DNA from: Anaeramoeba ignava | Taxonomy: Eukaryota > Metamonada > Anaeramoebidae | NCBI GenBank assembly: GCA_028826165.1 | Contig: JAPDFW010000007.1 | Location: 1-64,000, forward strand | DNA: 64,000 nt | Direction: 5' to 3' | Shown here: positions 1-11,037 of the stretch, piece by piece | How positions within the stretch are numbered: position 1 is the first letter of the stretch | Layout: every line of letters starts with the position of its first letter | Notes under the pieces: generated by a model | The model's database searches: none | What the model saw: the letters and a program-made list of their open reading frames with translations, nothing else | What the model was told of the DNA's origin: nothing | Translations under genes and position numbers: made by a program

Positions 1-268
1 TTACTTTTGGATATTTTTTCAATTTGTTTATTTTTCAGGATTTTGATTTGAATATTTGCTTATGTAAATATTCTATTGCTTTTCCATTTTTGAAAAGGAA
101 AATTGTTGAATAATTTCCTGATGAAATTTGTTTAATTTGTTTTTTATTTTCATTTTCATTTTCATTTTCATTTTCAAATTTAAATTGAATTGGTTTTTTT
201 ATTTTATCTGGTTCATTTTTGATAAATATTGGAGCGTTATTGTAACCAAAAAATAAAATTTCATTCAT
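1..268 (-). pseudogene. RCC1-BTB family protein, N-terminal fragment (copy A, runs off the window)
   Basis: The minus-strand start codon is at 268. The first residues (MNEILFFG), the Asn-Glu hexamer tract and the KQIKQISSG...IFLFKNGKAIEYL segment match the start of the better preserved RCC1-BTB copy at 14392-16186. RCC1 repeats build a beta-propeller; here the family carries BTB domains at the C-terminus. The frame stops at position 35, whereas the homologous reading continues in another frame (NQNPEK-like residues), so there is an apparent one-base shift near position 45-60. The rest of the gene lies outside the window. It sits directly downstream of copy B on the same strand, a head-to-tail tandem pair. 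The family call is solid; whether it is a working gene cannot be judged. Confidence 0.6.
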
Positions 269-310
269 TTTTGAAAAAGAAAAAAAATGAAAAAAATATT
301 TTTTGAAATT

Positions 311-2075
311 TTAAATTTTAATTTTAATTTTAATTTTAATTTTGATTTTGATTTTGATTTTGATTTTAATTTTAATTTTGATTTCATCAATTATTTCTTG
401 TGTAATTTGAATTTCATTTTTAATTTGATTTGAATAAATCCAATATTCAAATATTTGAAATGATTTATTACTTAATTCACTATAATCTGTAACTTTATTT
501 GATTTATCTTCTGTTACAGATAAAAACATTCCTCGATATAATTCACTTCTCATTATTAATATTAATTTTGGAAATTTATATTGTTTTTCTTTTCTTTCAA
601 TTATAAAATCTTTTTCATTTTCATTTTCATTTTCATTTAAATAAATTCTTTTCATTGTTTCTTCAATTTTTCATTTGAATTTATAATTTCTTTAATTTCA
701 GAATATAATTTTGGATTTATAATTCTGTTTGAATAAATCATTTCAAATATTTGATTTGATTCTTTAATTGATTTTTTGAAATAATTTCTTGAAGTTTTTC
801 ATTTTGATTTTCATTTTGATTTAATCTATATTTCAATATTAATTTATGAGCTTTGATTATTTCTCCATTTTCTGTTTTAAATGAAATATCACAAAATTCT
901 TTTCTTCTAAATAATTTTATCAAATCTTCTTCAAGATTGGAAAAAGAAAAAGGAGAATAATAAAGAAATGATTTGTAATCTCCACAAGAAATATGATAAT
1001 TGTAAATATCTTCATTAAATCTTAATTTAGGAAGTTCAATTTGAATTGGAATTGATTGATTTTTTGTATCTCCAGTTCCTAATTGACAAAGAAAATTACC
1101 TCCAAATCCAATTAATTTTAAATGGGAAGTTAAAATCAAAGTATGATAATTTCTAACAGAAAAATCAAGAATATTATCATCATTTTCAAATAAAGATGAT
1201 TTGATTTCAGTAAATTCATATATAAGTTTGTTAAGTCCATTATAGTATCTATTTCCACATGAATAAAGTTTTCTTTTTGGATTTTCATTTTCATTTTCAT
1301 TTTCAATCAACATTATTGAATGGTAAAATCCACATTTAATATCAATTATTTTGCCTTTTGGTTAATTTTTGGATTTTGATTAATTTTTGGATTTTTGCTT
1401 CTTTTATTATTGAATTTCCTAATCCAAGTTGACTCCGGTAATTATCACCACATCCAAATAATTCTTGATTTGAATTTAAAAGAAAAACATGATTTGAAAT
1501 AATTTCCTGAAAATATTTTAGAAACATTTTTCATCATTAAAATTGGTTTTTGTGTTTTTTTTAAGTGTTTCAGAATCAAAACCGAGTTGACCATATCGAT
1601 TACAACCAATTCCATAAGCATTTTGATTTGAAATTAATAAGTAAATTGTTTTAAATCCAGAAACAATATCTTGAATTATTCTATCTTTTGTATCTTCAAT
1701 TAATGATGAAATATTGATAAATTCTTTTGGATTTTTTGGATTAATATTATTTCCTTTTGCAAATACATTTCCTTCTTTTGTTAAAATAGCTTCATTTCGT
1801 TCACCAATAGTTACTTTTTGAATATTTTCTTCAATTTGGATTTTTGAAGGATTTTGATTTAAATATTGCTTATTTAAATATTCTATTGCTTTTCCATTTT
1901 TAAAAAGGAAAATTGTTGAATAATAACCTGTTGAAATTTGTTTAATTTGTTTTTCATTTTCATTTTCATTTTCATTTTCAAATTTAAATTGAATTGATTT
2001 TTTTATTTTTTTTGGTTCATTTTTTAATAAGTTTTGGATATTTATTTAAACTAAAAAATAAAATTTCATTCTTCA
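311..2075 (-). pseudogene. RCC1-BTB family protein, multiply frameshifted (copy B)
   Basis: Read on the minus strand from about 2075, this stretch aligns piece by piece with the RCC1-BTB copy at 14392-16186. It has the N-terminal LFF segment, an Asn-Glu tract, RCC1 blades (LFGCGDNYRSQLGLG near 1450; LIGFGGNFLCQLGTG near 1100), a first BTB (FCDISFKTENGEIIKAHKLIL near 860-910) and a second BTB (ELYRGMFLSVTEDKSNKVTDYSE near 480-545). The frame breaks several times (around 2020, 1540, 1330 and 780). The C-terminus has been replaced by an (Ile-Lys)n tract from a TTTTAA/TTTTGA hexamer run at about 310-400. This is far more damage than in its relatives, so pseudogene is the likely call. Residual sequencing indels could account for part of it. 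Confidence 0.65.
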
Positions 2076-2245
2076 TTTTTAAAAAGAAAAGAAAAGAAAA
2101 GAAAAGAAGAAAAAGAAATTTTAATTAAAAAAGTGGATAATTTTTTTTTTCATTTTTTTTTTCCTTTTTTTAATTAAATTTCTTTTTGTTATTTTTTATT
2201 TTTTTTGTGTTTGTGTTTGTGTTGTTTTTTTTTCTTTTTAGGTGA

Positions 2246-4720
2246 ATGAATCCTTTTCCAGAATTAATGTTTCAAAAAGAAAATCTAAATGGAAATCTAA
2301 ATGGAAATCAAAATCAAAATCAAAATCAAAATCAAAATCAAAATGGAAATGATAATGAATTTGTTAATGATCTTGGCATTGACAATCAGCTCCAAAATGT
2401 TAATCCTGATGACTTTTCCTTTATAAATCAAAGTCAAAATGATAGTCCTGTTGACTTTTCCTTTTTGAATCAAAGTCAAAATGATAGTCCTGTTGACCTT
2501 TCCTTTTTGAATCAAAGTCAAAATGAAATTGACACTGAAAATTATTTTGCAAATTTTCCTTCAGTTGGAATTGGAGATAACATTCAAAAGTCTTCTTCTA
2601 ATTCAGATTGCTTTATCGATAATGAACTTTTTCCTTTGTTTGGTGCTACTTGTCATTTTGATGAAGGTTTTGATGTTCCTGAATTTGATCCTAAAATTGA
2701 ACTTGAACTTGATCCTGAACTTTATAATTTTACAAATCAACTCAAATCAATAAATCAAAATCAACTCAAATCAATAAATCAAAATCAACTTAAATCAATA
2801 AATCAAAATCAATTTAAATCAATAAATCAAAATCAATTTGAATCAATAAATCAAAATCAATTTGAATCAATAAATCAATTTGAATCAACAAATCCAAATC
2901 AATTTGAATCAACAAATCAAATTAAATCAACAAATCTAAATCAATTTGAATCAATAAATCAAAATCAATTTAAATCAATAAATCAAATTAAATCAAAATC
3001 AAATCAAAATCAACTTAAATCAAAAAATCAAAATCAATTTGAATTATTAAATCCAAATCCAAATCAATTTAAATCAAAAATTGAAATTGAATCTAAATTA
3101 CCAAATCTAAATCAAAATGAATTTGAATCAATAAATCAAAATCAATTTGAATTATTAAATCCAAATCCAAATAAATTTAAATCAACAAACCCAAATCAAT
3201 TTAAATCAATAAATCAAAATCAATTTAAATCAATAAATCAAAATCAATTTAAATCAATAAACCAAAATCAAATTAAATCAATAAACCAAAATCAAATTAA
3301 ATCAATAAATCAAAATCAATTTGAATCAATAAATCAATTTAAATCAACAAACCCAAATCAATTTAAATCAACAAACCCAAATCAATTTAAATCAACAAAC
3401 CCAAATCAATTTAAATCAATAAATCAAAATCAATTTGAATCAATAAATCAAAATCAATTTGAATCAATAAATCAAAATCAATTTAAATCAATAAATCAAA
3501 ATCAATTTGAATCAATAAATCAAAATCAATTTGAATCAATAAATCAAAATCAATTTGAATCAATAAATCAAAATCAATTTGAATCAATAAATCCAAATCA
3601 AATTAAATCAAAATCAAATCAAAATCAACTTAAATCAAAAAACCCAAATCAATTTAAATCAATAAATCAAAATCAATTTGAATCAATAAATCCAAATCAA
3701 ATTAAATCAATAAATCAAAATCAATTTGAATCAATAAATCAAAATCAACTTAAATCAATAAATCAAAATCAATTTGAATCAATAAATCCAAATCAAATTA
3801 AATCAACAAATCAAAATCAATTTGAATCAAAAAATGAAATTGAATCTAAATTGCCAAATCTAAATCAAAATGAATTTGAATCAAAAAACCAAAATCAATT
3901 TGAATCAAAATCAAATCAAAATCAAATTAAATTTGAATCAAAAAATCAGTTTGAATTTGAATTTGAATTTAAATCAAAAAATCAAAATCAAAATCAAAAT
4001 CTAAATCGAATTAAATTATCAAATCAAAACCAAATTAAATTTGAATCCACAAATCAAAATTTACAACGACCTAACCATTTTAATTCAAAACGACCTAATT
4101 CAAATCTTTTTCCTTTTCCTTCATTAACAGCTCCTGTTGATGGAAGAAAAGGAAAAATAAACCCAAGTAATTTTTCTGATCTTGATAATCGATCTTCGAT
4201 TAAAGATCAGAAAAAAAATCAGAATTTTGTTCAAAATAGTGGAAAAAACACTCAATATTCTAAAAAAAAAACAAACAAAAAAAGAAAATCAAAATCAAAA
4301 TCAATTTTCAAAAATCAAAATCAAAATCAAATTCAAATTCAAAATGAAATTCAAAATGAAAATGTGAAAAAACAAAAAACATTTTCTTTAAATCAATCTC
4401 ATGGTGAAAGATTAGATATCATTGCAGAATTATATCCTGGATTAATTAAAGGTTGGACAAAAACAACTTTTAAAGATTTTAAACATTCCAAAAATGTTCC
4501 AGAAAAAGTTGAAATTGATTTAAAAATTCTTGATATTATTGATCAAAATTCAGAAAAAAGAAATGAAAATTCTCAAATTAAAAAGAAATCAAGAAATAAA
4601 CCAAGAAATAATTTCAGAAAAGCAATTCCAAGATTTTTAGAAAATACCATGAAAATGATTCCTGATCCAAAAAACAAAAATAATCGAAAAACAATTATTT
4701 TTTTCAAAACTTCAAATTAA
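2246..4720 (+). CDS. Asn/Gln-rich protein with an 8-residue tandem repeat
   Basis: One uninterrupted 824-codon frame without introns. Residues 1-165 are acidic, with poly-NQ runs and three copies of a short NQSQNDSPVDFSFL-like unit. Residues ~165-610 are a tandem array of the octapeptide S-I-N-Q-N-Q-F-E/K, a 24-nt DNA unit that keeps the frame. The tail (~650-824) is basic and lysine-rich with an apparently unique segment (LDIIAELYPGLIKGWTKTTF) and may be the only folded part. No family is recognised. The composition resembles prion-like or aggregation-prone disordered proteins; nuclear or nucleic-acid binding is possible from the KKKRKSKSKS-type cluster, but this is inference. Its stop codon is 39 bp from the stop of the convergent ankyrin-BTB gene. 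An open frame through more than 1 kb of repeat argues that it is translated. Confidence 0.75.
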   Translation: MNPFPELMFQKENLNGNLNGNQNQNQNQNQNQNGNDNEFVNDLGIDNQLQNVNPDDFSFINQSQNDSPVDFSFLNQSQNDSPVDLSFLNQSQNEIDTENYFANFPSVGIGDNIQKSSSNSDCFIDNELFPLFGATCHFDEGFDVPEFDPKIELELDPELYNFTNQLKSINQNQLKSINQNQLKSINQNQFKSINQNQFESINQNQFESINQFESTNPNQFESTNQIKSTNLNQFESINQNQFKSINQIKSKSNQNQLKSKNQNQFELLNPNPNQFKSKIEIESKLPNLNQNEFESINQNQFELLNPNPNKFKSTNPNQFKSINQNQFKSINQNQFKSINQNQIKSINQNQIKSINQNQFESINQFKSTNPNQFKSTNPNQFKSTNPNQFKSINQNQFESINQNQFESINQNQFKSINQNQFESINQNQFESINQNQFESINQNQFESINPNQIKSKSNQNQLKSKNPNQFKSINQNQFESINPNQIKSINQNQFESINQNQLKSINQNQFESINPNQIKSTNQNQFESKNEIESKLPNLNQNEFESKNQNQFESKSNQNQIKFESKNQFEFEFEFKSKNQNQNQNLNRIKLSNQNQIKFESTNQNLQRPNHFNSKRPNSNLFPFPSLTAPVDGRKGKINPSNFSDLDNRSSIKDQKKNQNFVQNSGKNTQYSKKKTNKKRKSKSKSIFKNQNQNQIQIQNEIQNENVKKQKTFSLNQSHGERLDIIAELYPGLIKGWTKTTFKDFKHSKNVPEKVEIDLKILDIIDQNSEKRNENSQIKKKSRNKPRNNFRKAIPRFLENTMKMIPDPKNKNNRKTIIFFKTSN
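2740..3830 (+). repeat. 24-bp coding tandem repeat (S-I-N-Q-N-Q-F-E/K)
   Basis: About 45 imperfect copies of a 24-nt unit (TCAATAAATCAAAATCAATT plus four bases) lie inside the N/Q-rich gene. Variants change TTTGAA to TTTAAA (E/K) or ATTAAA, and AAT to CCA, mostly without breaking the frame. Some blocks repeat as larger groups, for example the ESKLPNLNQNEFES segment near 3085 and 3840, showing higher-order duplication. Confidence 0.85.
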
Positions 4721-4759
4721 AAAAATTTTATTCAAATTTTATTCTTCAAATTTTTTTTT

Positions 4760-7700
4760 TTAAACAAAATTAAGTAAAAATTTATCAAAAATTGAATTTT
4801 GATTTAATTGATAATATTCTGAAATATCAATATATTCTGAAATATTTTCTTTGGTTATTTTTGTTTCATCAATTTTATCATTATAAAGAAAATAAATTAA
4901 TTGATTAATTGTTTCAAATGATTTTTCTGAATAATCATGAACTTGATTAGTTGAATCTGATGTATTTAATAAAAACATTCCTTTGAATAATTCACTTCTT
5001 ATTTGTAATATTAATTTATGAAGTTTGATTTCTTTTTCTTCAATAATTATTGTAAAATCTTTTGGTTTCATTTTTGTTCATATAATTTTCCAAAATCTTT
5101 TAATATTCCTCTTATTCCTTCTTTTTCTTTAATCCATTTGGAATCAAATCCATTTTCTTTAAATAAATCATAAATTAATATTTTTTCATATTTTTCATTT
5201 TTATTTTCAATTTCATTTAAAATTAATTCTTGTTCTTTTTTTTGTTCTTCAAATTCAATTTCATTTGAAAAAAAGAATTTATAATCTGAATAAATTTGTG
5301 ATTTTTGAATAAATTTTTGATTAAATTTTTCAATAAATTTATCAAAATCAATAAATCCTGTATAAAGAAAATTTAATGCAAATTGAATAATTTCTTTTGG
5401 TTTTCTTCTGCAAATATTGATAAATTTTGTTAAAATTTTTGGATTATTATTAAATCTAATTAATAAAATTTGTTTATGAACTTTGATTATTGATCCATCA
5501 TTACTTTTAATTTCAATATTTGTAAATTCATTTGATTTCAAAAAATTGTTTAAATCTTCATTAAATGAATAAATTTTTGGAAATAAATCAATCATTTCTT
5601 GAGTAATTCGATTTTTTTCTAATTCAAAAATATTCAAATCTCTCATTAAAAGAATTTTGATTTCATTTGAATATTTATTTTGTAAAGCAATATCTAATGG
5701 TATTTCATTCCATTTGCTTTTTAAATTAATATTAGATCCTTTGGAAATTAATAATTCAATAATTTCATTTGAATTTTGATTTTTAAAGCAATATTTAAAG
5801 GTATTTCATTCCATTTGTTTTTTGAATTAAGATCAGATCCTTTGCAAATTAATAATTCAATAATTTCATTTGGATATTTATTTTCCAAAGCAATATGTAA
5901 AGGTATTTGATTCCATTGGTTTTTTAAATTAACATCAGATCCTTTGGAAATTAATAATTCAATAATTTCTTTTAGATATTTATTTTTCAAAAGCAATATG
6001 TAAAAAGGTATTTGATTTTCATTATTTTTGAATTAATATCAGATCCTTTGGAAATTAATAATTCAATAATTTGATTTGGATATTTATTTTTTAAGGCAAT
6101 ATGTAAAGGTATTTCATTTTGATTATTTTTGGAATTAATATCAGATCCTTTAGAAATTAATAATTCAATAATTTGATTTGGATATTTATTTTTCAATGCA
6201 AAATGTAAAGGTATTTCATTTCCATCTATTTTTAAATTAATATCAGATCCTTTGGAAATTAATAATTCAATAATTTCTTTTGGATATTTATTTTTTAAAA
6301 CAAAATGTAAAGGTATTTCATTTTGATTATTTTTGGAATTAATATCAGATCCTTTGGAAATTAATAATTCAATAATTTGATTTGGATATTTATTTTTTAA
6401 AACAAAATGTAAAGGTATTTCATTTTGATTATTTTTGGAATTAATATCAGATCCTTTGGAAATTAATAATTTGATAATTTGATTTGGATTTTTATTTTTC
6501 AAAGCAATATGTAAAGGTATTTCATCTTGATTATTTTTGGAATTAAGATTAGATCCTTTGTAAATTAATAATTCAATAATTTGATTTGAATATTTATTTT
6601 GTAAAGCAATATGTAAAGGTGTTTCATTTTGATTATTTTTGGAATTAATATCAGATCCTTTGGAAATTAATAATTCAATAATTTGATTTGGATATTTATT
6701 TTGTAAAGCAATATGTAAAGGTGTTTCATCTTGATTATTTTTGGAATTAATATCAGATCCTTTAGAAATTAATAATTCAATAATTTCATTTGAATATTTA
6801 TTTTGTAAAGCAATATGTAAAAGGTATTTCATTTTGATTATTTTTGAATTAATATCAGATCCTTTGGAAATTAATAATTTAGTAATTTCATTTGGATTTT
6901 TATTTTGTAAAGCAATATGTAAAGGTGTTTTATTCCGTTTATTTTTGGAATTAATATCAGATCCTTTGGAAATTAATAATTTGATAATTTGATTTGGATA
7001 TTTATTTTATAAAGCAATATGTAAAGGTATTTCATTTTGATTATTTTTGGAATTAATATCAGATCCTTTGGAAATTAATAATTTAATAATTTGATTTGGA
7101 TTTTTATTTTGTAAAGCAATGTGTAAAGGTATTTCGTTCCAATAGTTTTTTGAATTAAGATTAGAATCTTTGGAAATTAATAATTTAATAATTTGATTTG
7201 AATATTTATTTTGTAAAGCAATATGTAAAGGTATTTCATTTTGATTATTTTTGGAATTAATATCAACTCCTTTGGAAATTAATAATTTGATAATTTCATT
7301 TGGATTTTTATTTTGTAAAGCAATATGTAAAGGTGTTTCATTTTGATTATTTTTGGAATTAATATCAGATTCTTTGGAAATTAATAATTTGATAATTTCA
7401 TTTGAACATTTATTTTGTAAAGCAATATGTAAAGGTATTTCATTTTGATTATTTTTGGAATTAATATCAGATCCTTTGGAAATTAATAATTCAATAATTT
7501 CATTTGAATTTTTATTTTGTAAAGCAATGTGTAAAGGTATTTCGTTCCAATAGTTTTTTGAATTAAGATTAGAATCTTTGGAAATTAATAATTTAATAAT
7601 TTGATTTGGATATTTATTTTGTAAAGCAATATGTAAAGGTGTTTCATTTTGATTATTTTTGGAATTAATATCAACTCCTTTAGAAATTAATAATTTAATA

Positions 7701-9085
7701 ATTTCATTTGAATATTGATTTTGTAAAGCAATATGTAAAGGCATTTCATTTTGATTATTTTTGGAATTAAGATCAGATCCTTTGGAAATTAATAATTCAA
7801 TAATTTCATTTGAATATTTATTTTTTAAAGCAATATGTAAAGGTGTTTCATTTTGATTATTTTTGGAATTAATATCAGATTCTTTGGAAATTAATAATTC
7901 AATAATTTGATTTGAATATTTATTTTTTAAAGCAATATGTAAAGGTATTTCATTTTGATTATTTTTGGAATTAATATCAACTCCTTTAGAAATTAATAAT
8001 TTAATAATTTCATTTGAATATTTATTTTGTAAAGCAATATGTAAAGGTAATTCATTTTGATTATTTTTGGGATTAATATTAGATTCTTTGGAAATTAATA
8101 ATTCAATAATTTGATTTGGATATTTATTTTGTAAAGCAATATGTAAAGGTATTTCATTCCATCTATGCATTAAATTAATATTAGATCCTTTGGAAATTAA
8201 TAATTCAATAATTTGATTTGAATATTTATTTTGTAAAGCAATATCTAAAGGTATTTCATTTTGATTATTTTTGGAATTAATATCAGATTCTTTGGAAATT
8301 AATAATTCAATAATTTCATTTGGATTTTTATTTTGTAAAGCAATATGTAAAGGTGTTTTATTCCATCTATTTTTTGAATTAATATTAGATCCTTTAGAAA
8401 TTAATAATTCAATAATTTCATTTGAATATTGATTTTTCAAAGCAATATGTAAAGATGTTTCATTTTTATTATTTTTGGAATTAAGATTAGCTCCTTTGTA
8501 AATTAATAATTCAATAATTTCATTTGAATATTTATTTTTCAATGCAAAATGTAAAGGTGTTTCATTTTGATAATTTTTTGAATTAAGATTAGCTCCTTTG
8601 GAAATTAATAATTCAATAATTTCATTTGAATATTGATTTTCCAATGCAAAATGTAAAGGTATTTCATTTTTATTATTTTTGGAATTAATATTAGATCCTT
8701 TGGAAATTAATAATTCAATAATTTCTTTTGAATATTTATATTGTAAAGCAATATCTAAAGGTGTTTTATTCCATTTATTTTTGGAATTAAGATCAGCTCC
8801 TTTAGAAATTAATAATTCAATAATTTCTTTTGAATTTTGATATTGTAAAGCAATATGTAAAGGTGTATTTTTATAATAATCAACACAATTTAGGTTTGTT
8901 CCTTTTTCAATAATTTTTTGAATAATTTCATTTGATGAATTGTTTTTTAGAGCATAAAATATAAAAGATTCATTTTCTTTTTCAATTTTTTTTGAGCCTC
9001 TTAAAGTTGGAATTGAATCAAAAAATTTAAGATTATTTGTTTTAATTGCTTTATAAACTTTATTTAATTTTTTTTTTGAATTCAT
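4760..9085 (-). pseudogene. Ankyrin-repeat / tandem-BTB protein, left locus, frame interrupted
   Basis: The start is at 9085 (MNSKKKLNKVYKAIKTNN). A ~70-residue head is followed by roughly 30 ankyrin units of 34 residues (102 nt; core PLHIALQNKY...IIELLISKG), then MRDLNIFELEK and two BTB domains (KSNEFTNIEIKSNDG near 5500; KDFTIIIEEKEIKLHKLIL near 5050). Ankyrin units bind protein partners; BTB domains dimerise and often recruit Cullin-3 ligases. The frame is cut by CAA-to-TAA at about 7007-7009, by indels near 6825, 6000 and 5770 and by two extra A residues near 5060-5075. The inverted paralogue at 28252-35046 keeps the same domain order and an intact C-terminus. Either this copy is decaying or homopolymer errors remain. 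Domain identity is certain; integrity is not. Confidence 0.8.
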
Positions 9086-9089
9086 TATT

Positions 9090-9360
9090 TAAAAAATTAT
9101 TTTTAAACAAATTTAAAAGAAATAAAAGAAAGAAAAGAAAAAAATGGAAAAAATTTTATTCTTTTTTTTTTCTTTTAAATCAATAAAATAAAAATGAATG
9201 ACATCATTCAATTTAAATTAATTTTAATTAAAAAAAATAAATTAAAAAATGAGTGACATAATCCAATTTTTTATTTTATTTTATTCTTTTTTTTTTGATC
9301 AAATTCCACTTTTTATTTTTTATTTAAACAAAAAAAAGGAAAAAAAAATTTGAGAAAAGA
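9090..9360 (-). promoter_or_regulatory. Upstream region of left ankyrin-BTB gene, conserved with the right locus
   Basis: Read toward the gene it contains a GTGGAATTTGATC block (near 9295-9315), a TGACATAAT-like element (near 9250) and a GAATGATGTCATTC palindrome-like element about 110 bp before the start codon (near 9195-9210). The same order and spacing recurs upstream of the right ankyrin-BTB gene (28020-28251). Conservation between diverged copies suggests promoter function, but it could equally reflect a recent duplication. Confidence 0.4.
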
Positions 9361-9364
9361 AATA

Positions 9365-10180
9365 ACAATAAATTTATAATTTAAAAATAAATTATAAATA
9401 AATTATAATTAATTTCCATTTTAAATTATGAAATAAAATAAATCAAAATATTTAATAAATAAAATATAGAAATTGGAATAATAAATATTGAGATATTAAT
9501 CAATTTTATAAATATTTTGATATATTTTAAAAATAAATTATAAATAAATTATAAATAATTTCCATTTTAAATTATGAAATAAAATAAATCAAAATATTTA
9601 ATAAATAAAATATAGAAATTGAAATAATAAATATTAAGATATTAATCAATTTTATAAATATTTTGATATATTTTTAAAATAAATTATAAATAAATTATAA
9701 ATAATTTCTATTTTTAAATTTTGGGATAAAATAAATCAAAATATTTAATAAATAAAATATAAAAATTAGAATAATAAATATTAAGATATTAATCAATTTT
9801 TATAAATATTTTGATATATTTTAAAAATAAATTATAAATAAATTATAATTAATTTCCATTTTAAATTATGAAATAAAATAAATCAAAAAATATTTAATAA
9901 ATAAAATATAGAAATTGAAATAATAAATATTAAGATATTAATCAATTTTATAAATATTTTGATATAATTTTAAAAATAAATTATAAATAAATTATAATTA
10001 ATTTCTATTTTAAATTTTGGGATAAAATAAATCAAAATATTTAATAAATAAAATATAGAAATTAGAATAATAAATATTAAGATATTAATCAATTTTATAA
10101 ATATTTTGATATAATTTTAAAATGAATTATAAATAAATTATAATTAATTTCTATTTTAAATTATGAAATAAAATAAATTA
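9365..10180. repeat. ~145-bp AT-only satellite, about six copies
   Basis: Each copy contains AAATAAATTATAAATAAATT, TTTCCATTTTAAATTATG, ATAAAATAAATCAAAATATT and ATATTAATCAATTTTATAAA in that order. Copies begin near 9385, 9530, 9675, 9825, 9970 and 10115. The same unit, inverted, lies at 27400-28000 next to the right ankyrin-BTB gene, so it belongs to the inverted duplication. No coding potential is seen. Confidence 0.8.
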
Positions 10181-10930
10181 ACACAAATTCCACTTTTCAA
10201 AATAATATTTTCCTTTTTTTTTGATTAAATTTAAATATTGAAAATTTAATTTTATCACATTTATTTAATAAAATTATTATTATTATTTGAAATTTTTTAG
10301 AGAATTTAATAAAATGATATTTTTATGAATAAATTCTGTTTCTAATGAAAATTGAAAAATTTTTTGATTTTTGTAATTTAAATAAATAAATCAATTTTTT
10401 GGTTTTGTTTTGTTCTTATTTTTATTAATAAATCAATTTTAATTTATTAAAAAAAAAAAGGATATTTTCAATTCAAATTAATTCAACAAAAAAAAAATTA
10501 TTATTGAACATTTCAAAATTAATTTTTAAATTTAAGGAAAATTTTCCCTAAATTTCCATTTTGATTTTAAATCAATCTTAACAAAAAAAAATTTCAAAGA
10601 AAAAGAAAAAGAAAAAGAAAAAGAAATTATTTTTAAAAATTTTTTTATTTTCTTTTAATTCTTTTATTTTATTTTTAAAAATTTGAATTTTTGAATTTTT
10701 AAATTCTTAAATTCTAAATTCTAAATTATTTCTTTTTGAAAATTAAATTAATTCCAAATTTTTTTTATTTTTGATTTTGATTTAAATAATAAAAAAATAA
10801 AAATAAGAAGAAAAAGGAAAAAAATTTTTTTTTTGGAGAATTAAATTAAATTCCACTTTTTTTTTCTTTAAATAAAAAATAAAAAAAAAATAAAAAAAAT
10901 AAAAAATAAAAATAACTCAAAAAAAATAAA
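10181..10930. other. AT-rich spacer without recognisable gene
   Basis: Long A and T tracts with short AAAGAAAAAG-type repeats near 10600. TTCCACTTTT occurs near 10185 and 10850, a motif also found upstream of several genes here. No open frame, tRNA fold or repeat array could be supported. Confidence 0.5.
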
Positions 10931-10964
10931 AAAAAAAAAAAAAAATAAAAATAACTAAAAATAA
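10931..10964 (-). terminator. Pol III T-run terminator of tRNA-Lys
   Basis: Immediately 3' of the tRNA on the minus strand there are runs of T (TTTTT near 10955, then a long T tract broken by single A residues). T runs of four or more are the usual RNA polymerase III stop. Confidence 0.65.
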
Positions 10965-11037
10965 CTCCCGAGGCCGGGCTCGAACCGACGACATTTTGGT
11001 TAAAAGCCAAACGCTCTACCGACTGAGCTACCCGGGA
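10965..11037 (-). tRNA. tRNA-Lys (anticodon UUU)
   Basis: The 73-nt cloverleaf reads on the minus strand with all arms paired. The acceptor is TCCCGGG with CTCGGGA (one G-T pair), the D arm GCTC/GAGC, the anticodon arm TTTGG-CTTTTAA-CCAAA, and the T arm GTCGG-TTCGAGC-CCGGC, with discriminator G. The loop gives anticodon TTT, reading AAA/AAG lysine codons. Internal promoter boxes are present (A box around TAGCTCAGTCGGTAGAG, B box GGTTCGAGCCC). There is no intron and no encoded CCA, as expected for a eukaryotic nuclear tRNA. Its G+C content contrasts sharply with its surroundings. A satellite begins at its 5' edge. Confidence 0.96.

Noticed and set aside
4182-4367. Small basic frame overlapping the N/Q-rich gene
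   Set aside because: Out-of-frame shadow of the lysine-rich segment in the 824-codon gene.
5068-5075. ATGA overlap as a bicistronic arrangement of two BTB proteins
   Set aside because: The paralogue has one continuous frame here; the overlap arises from two extra A residues, so it is a frameshift and not two genes.
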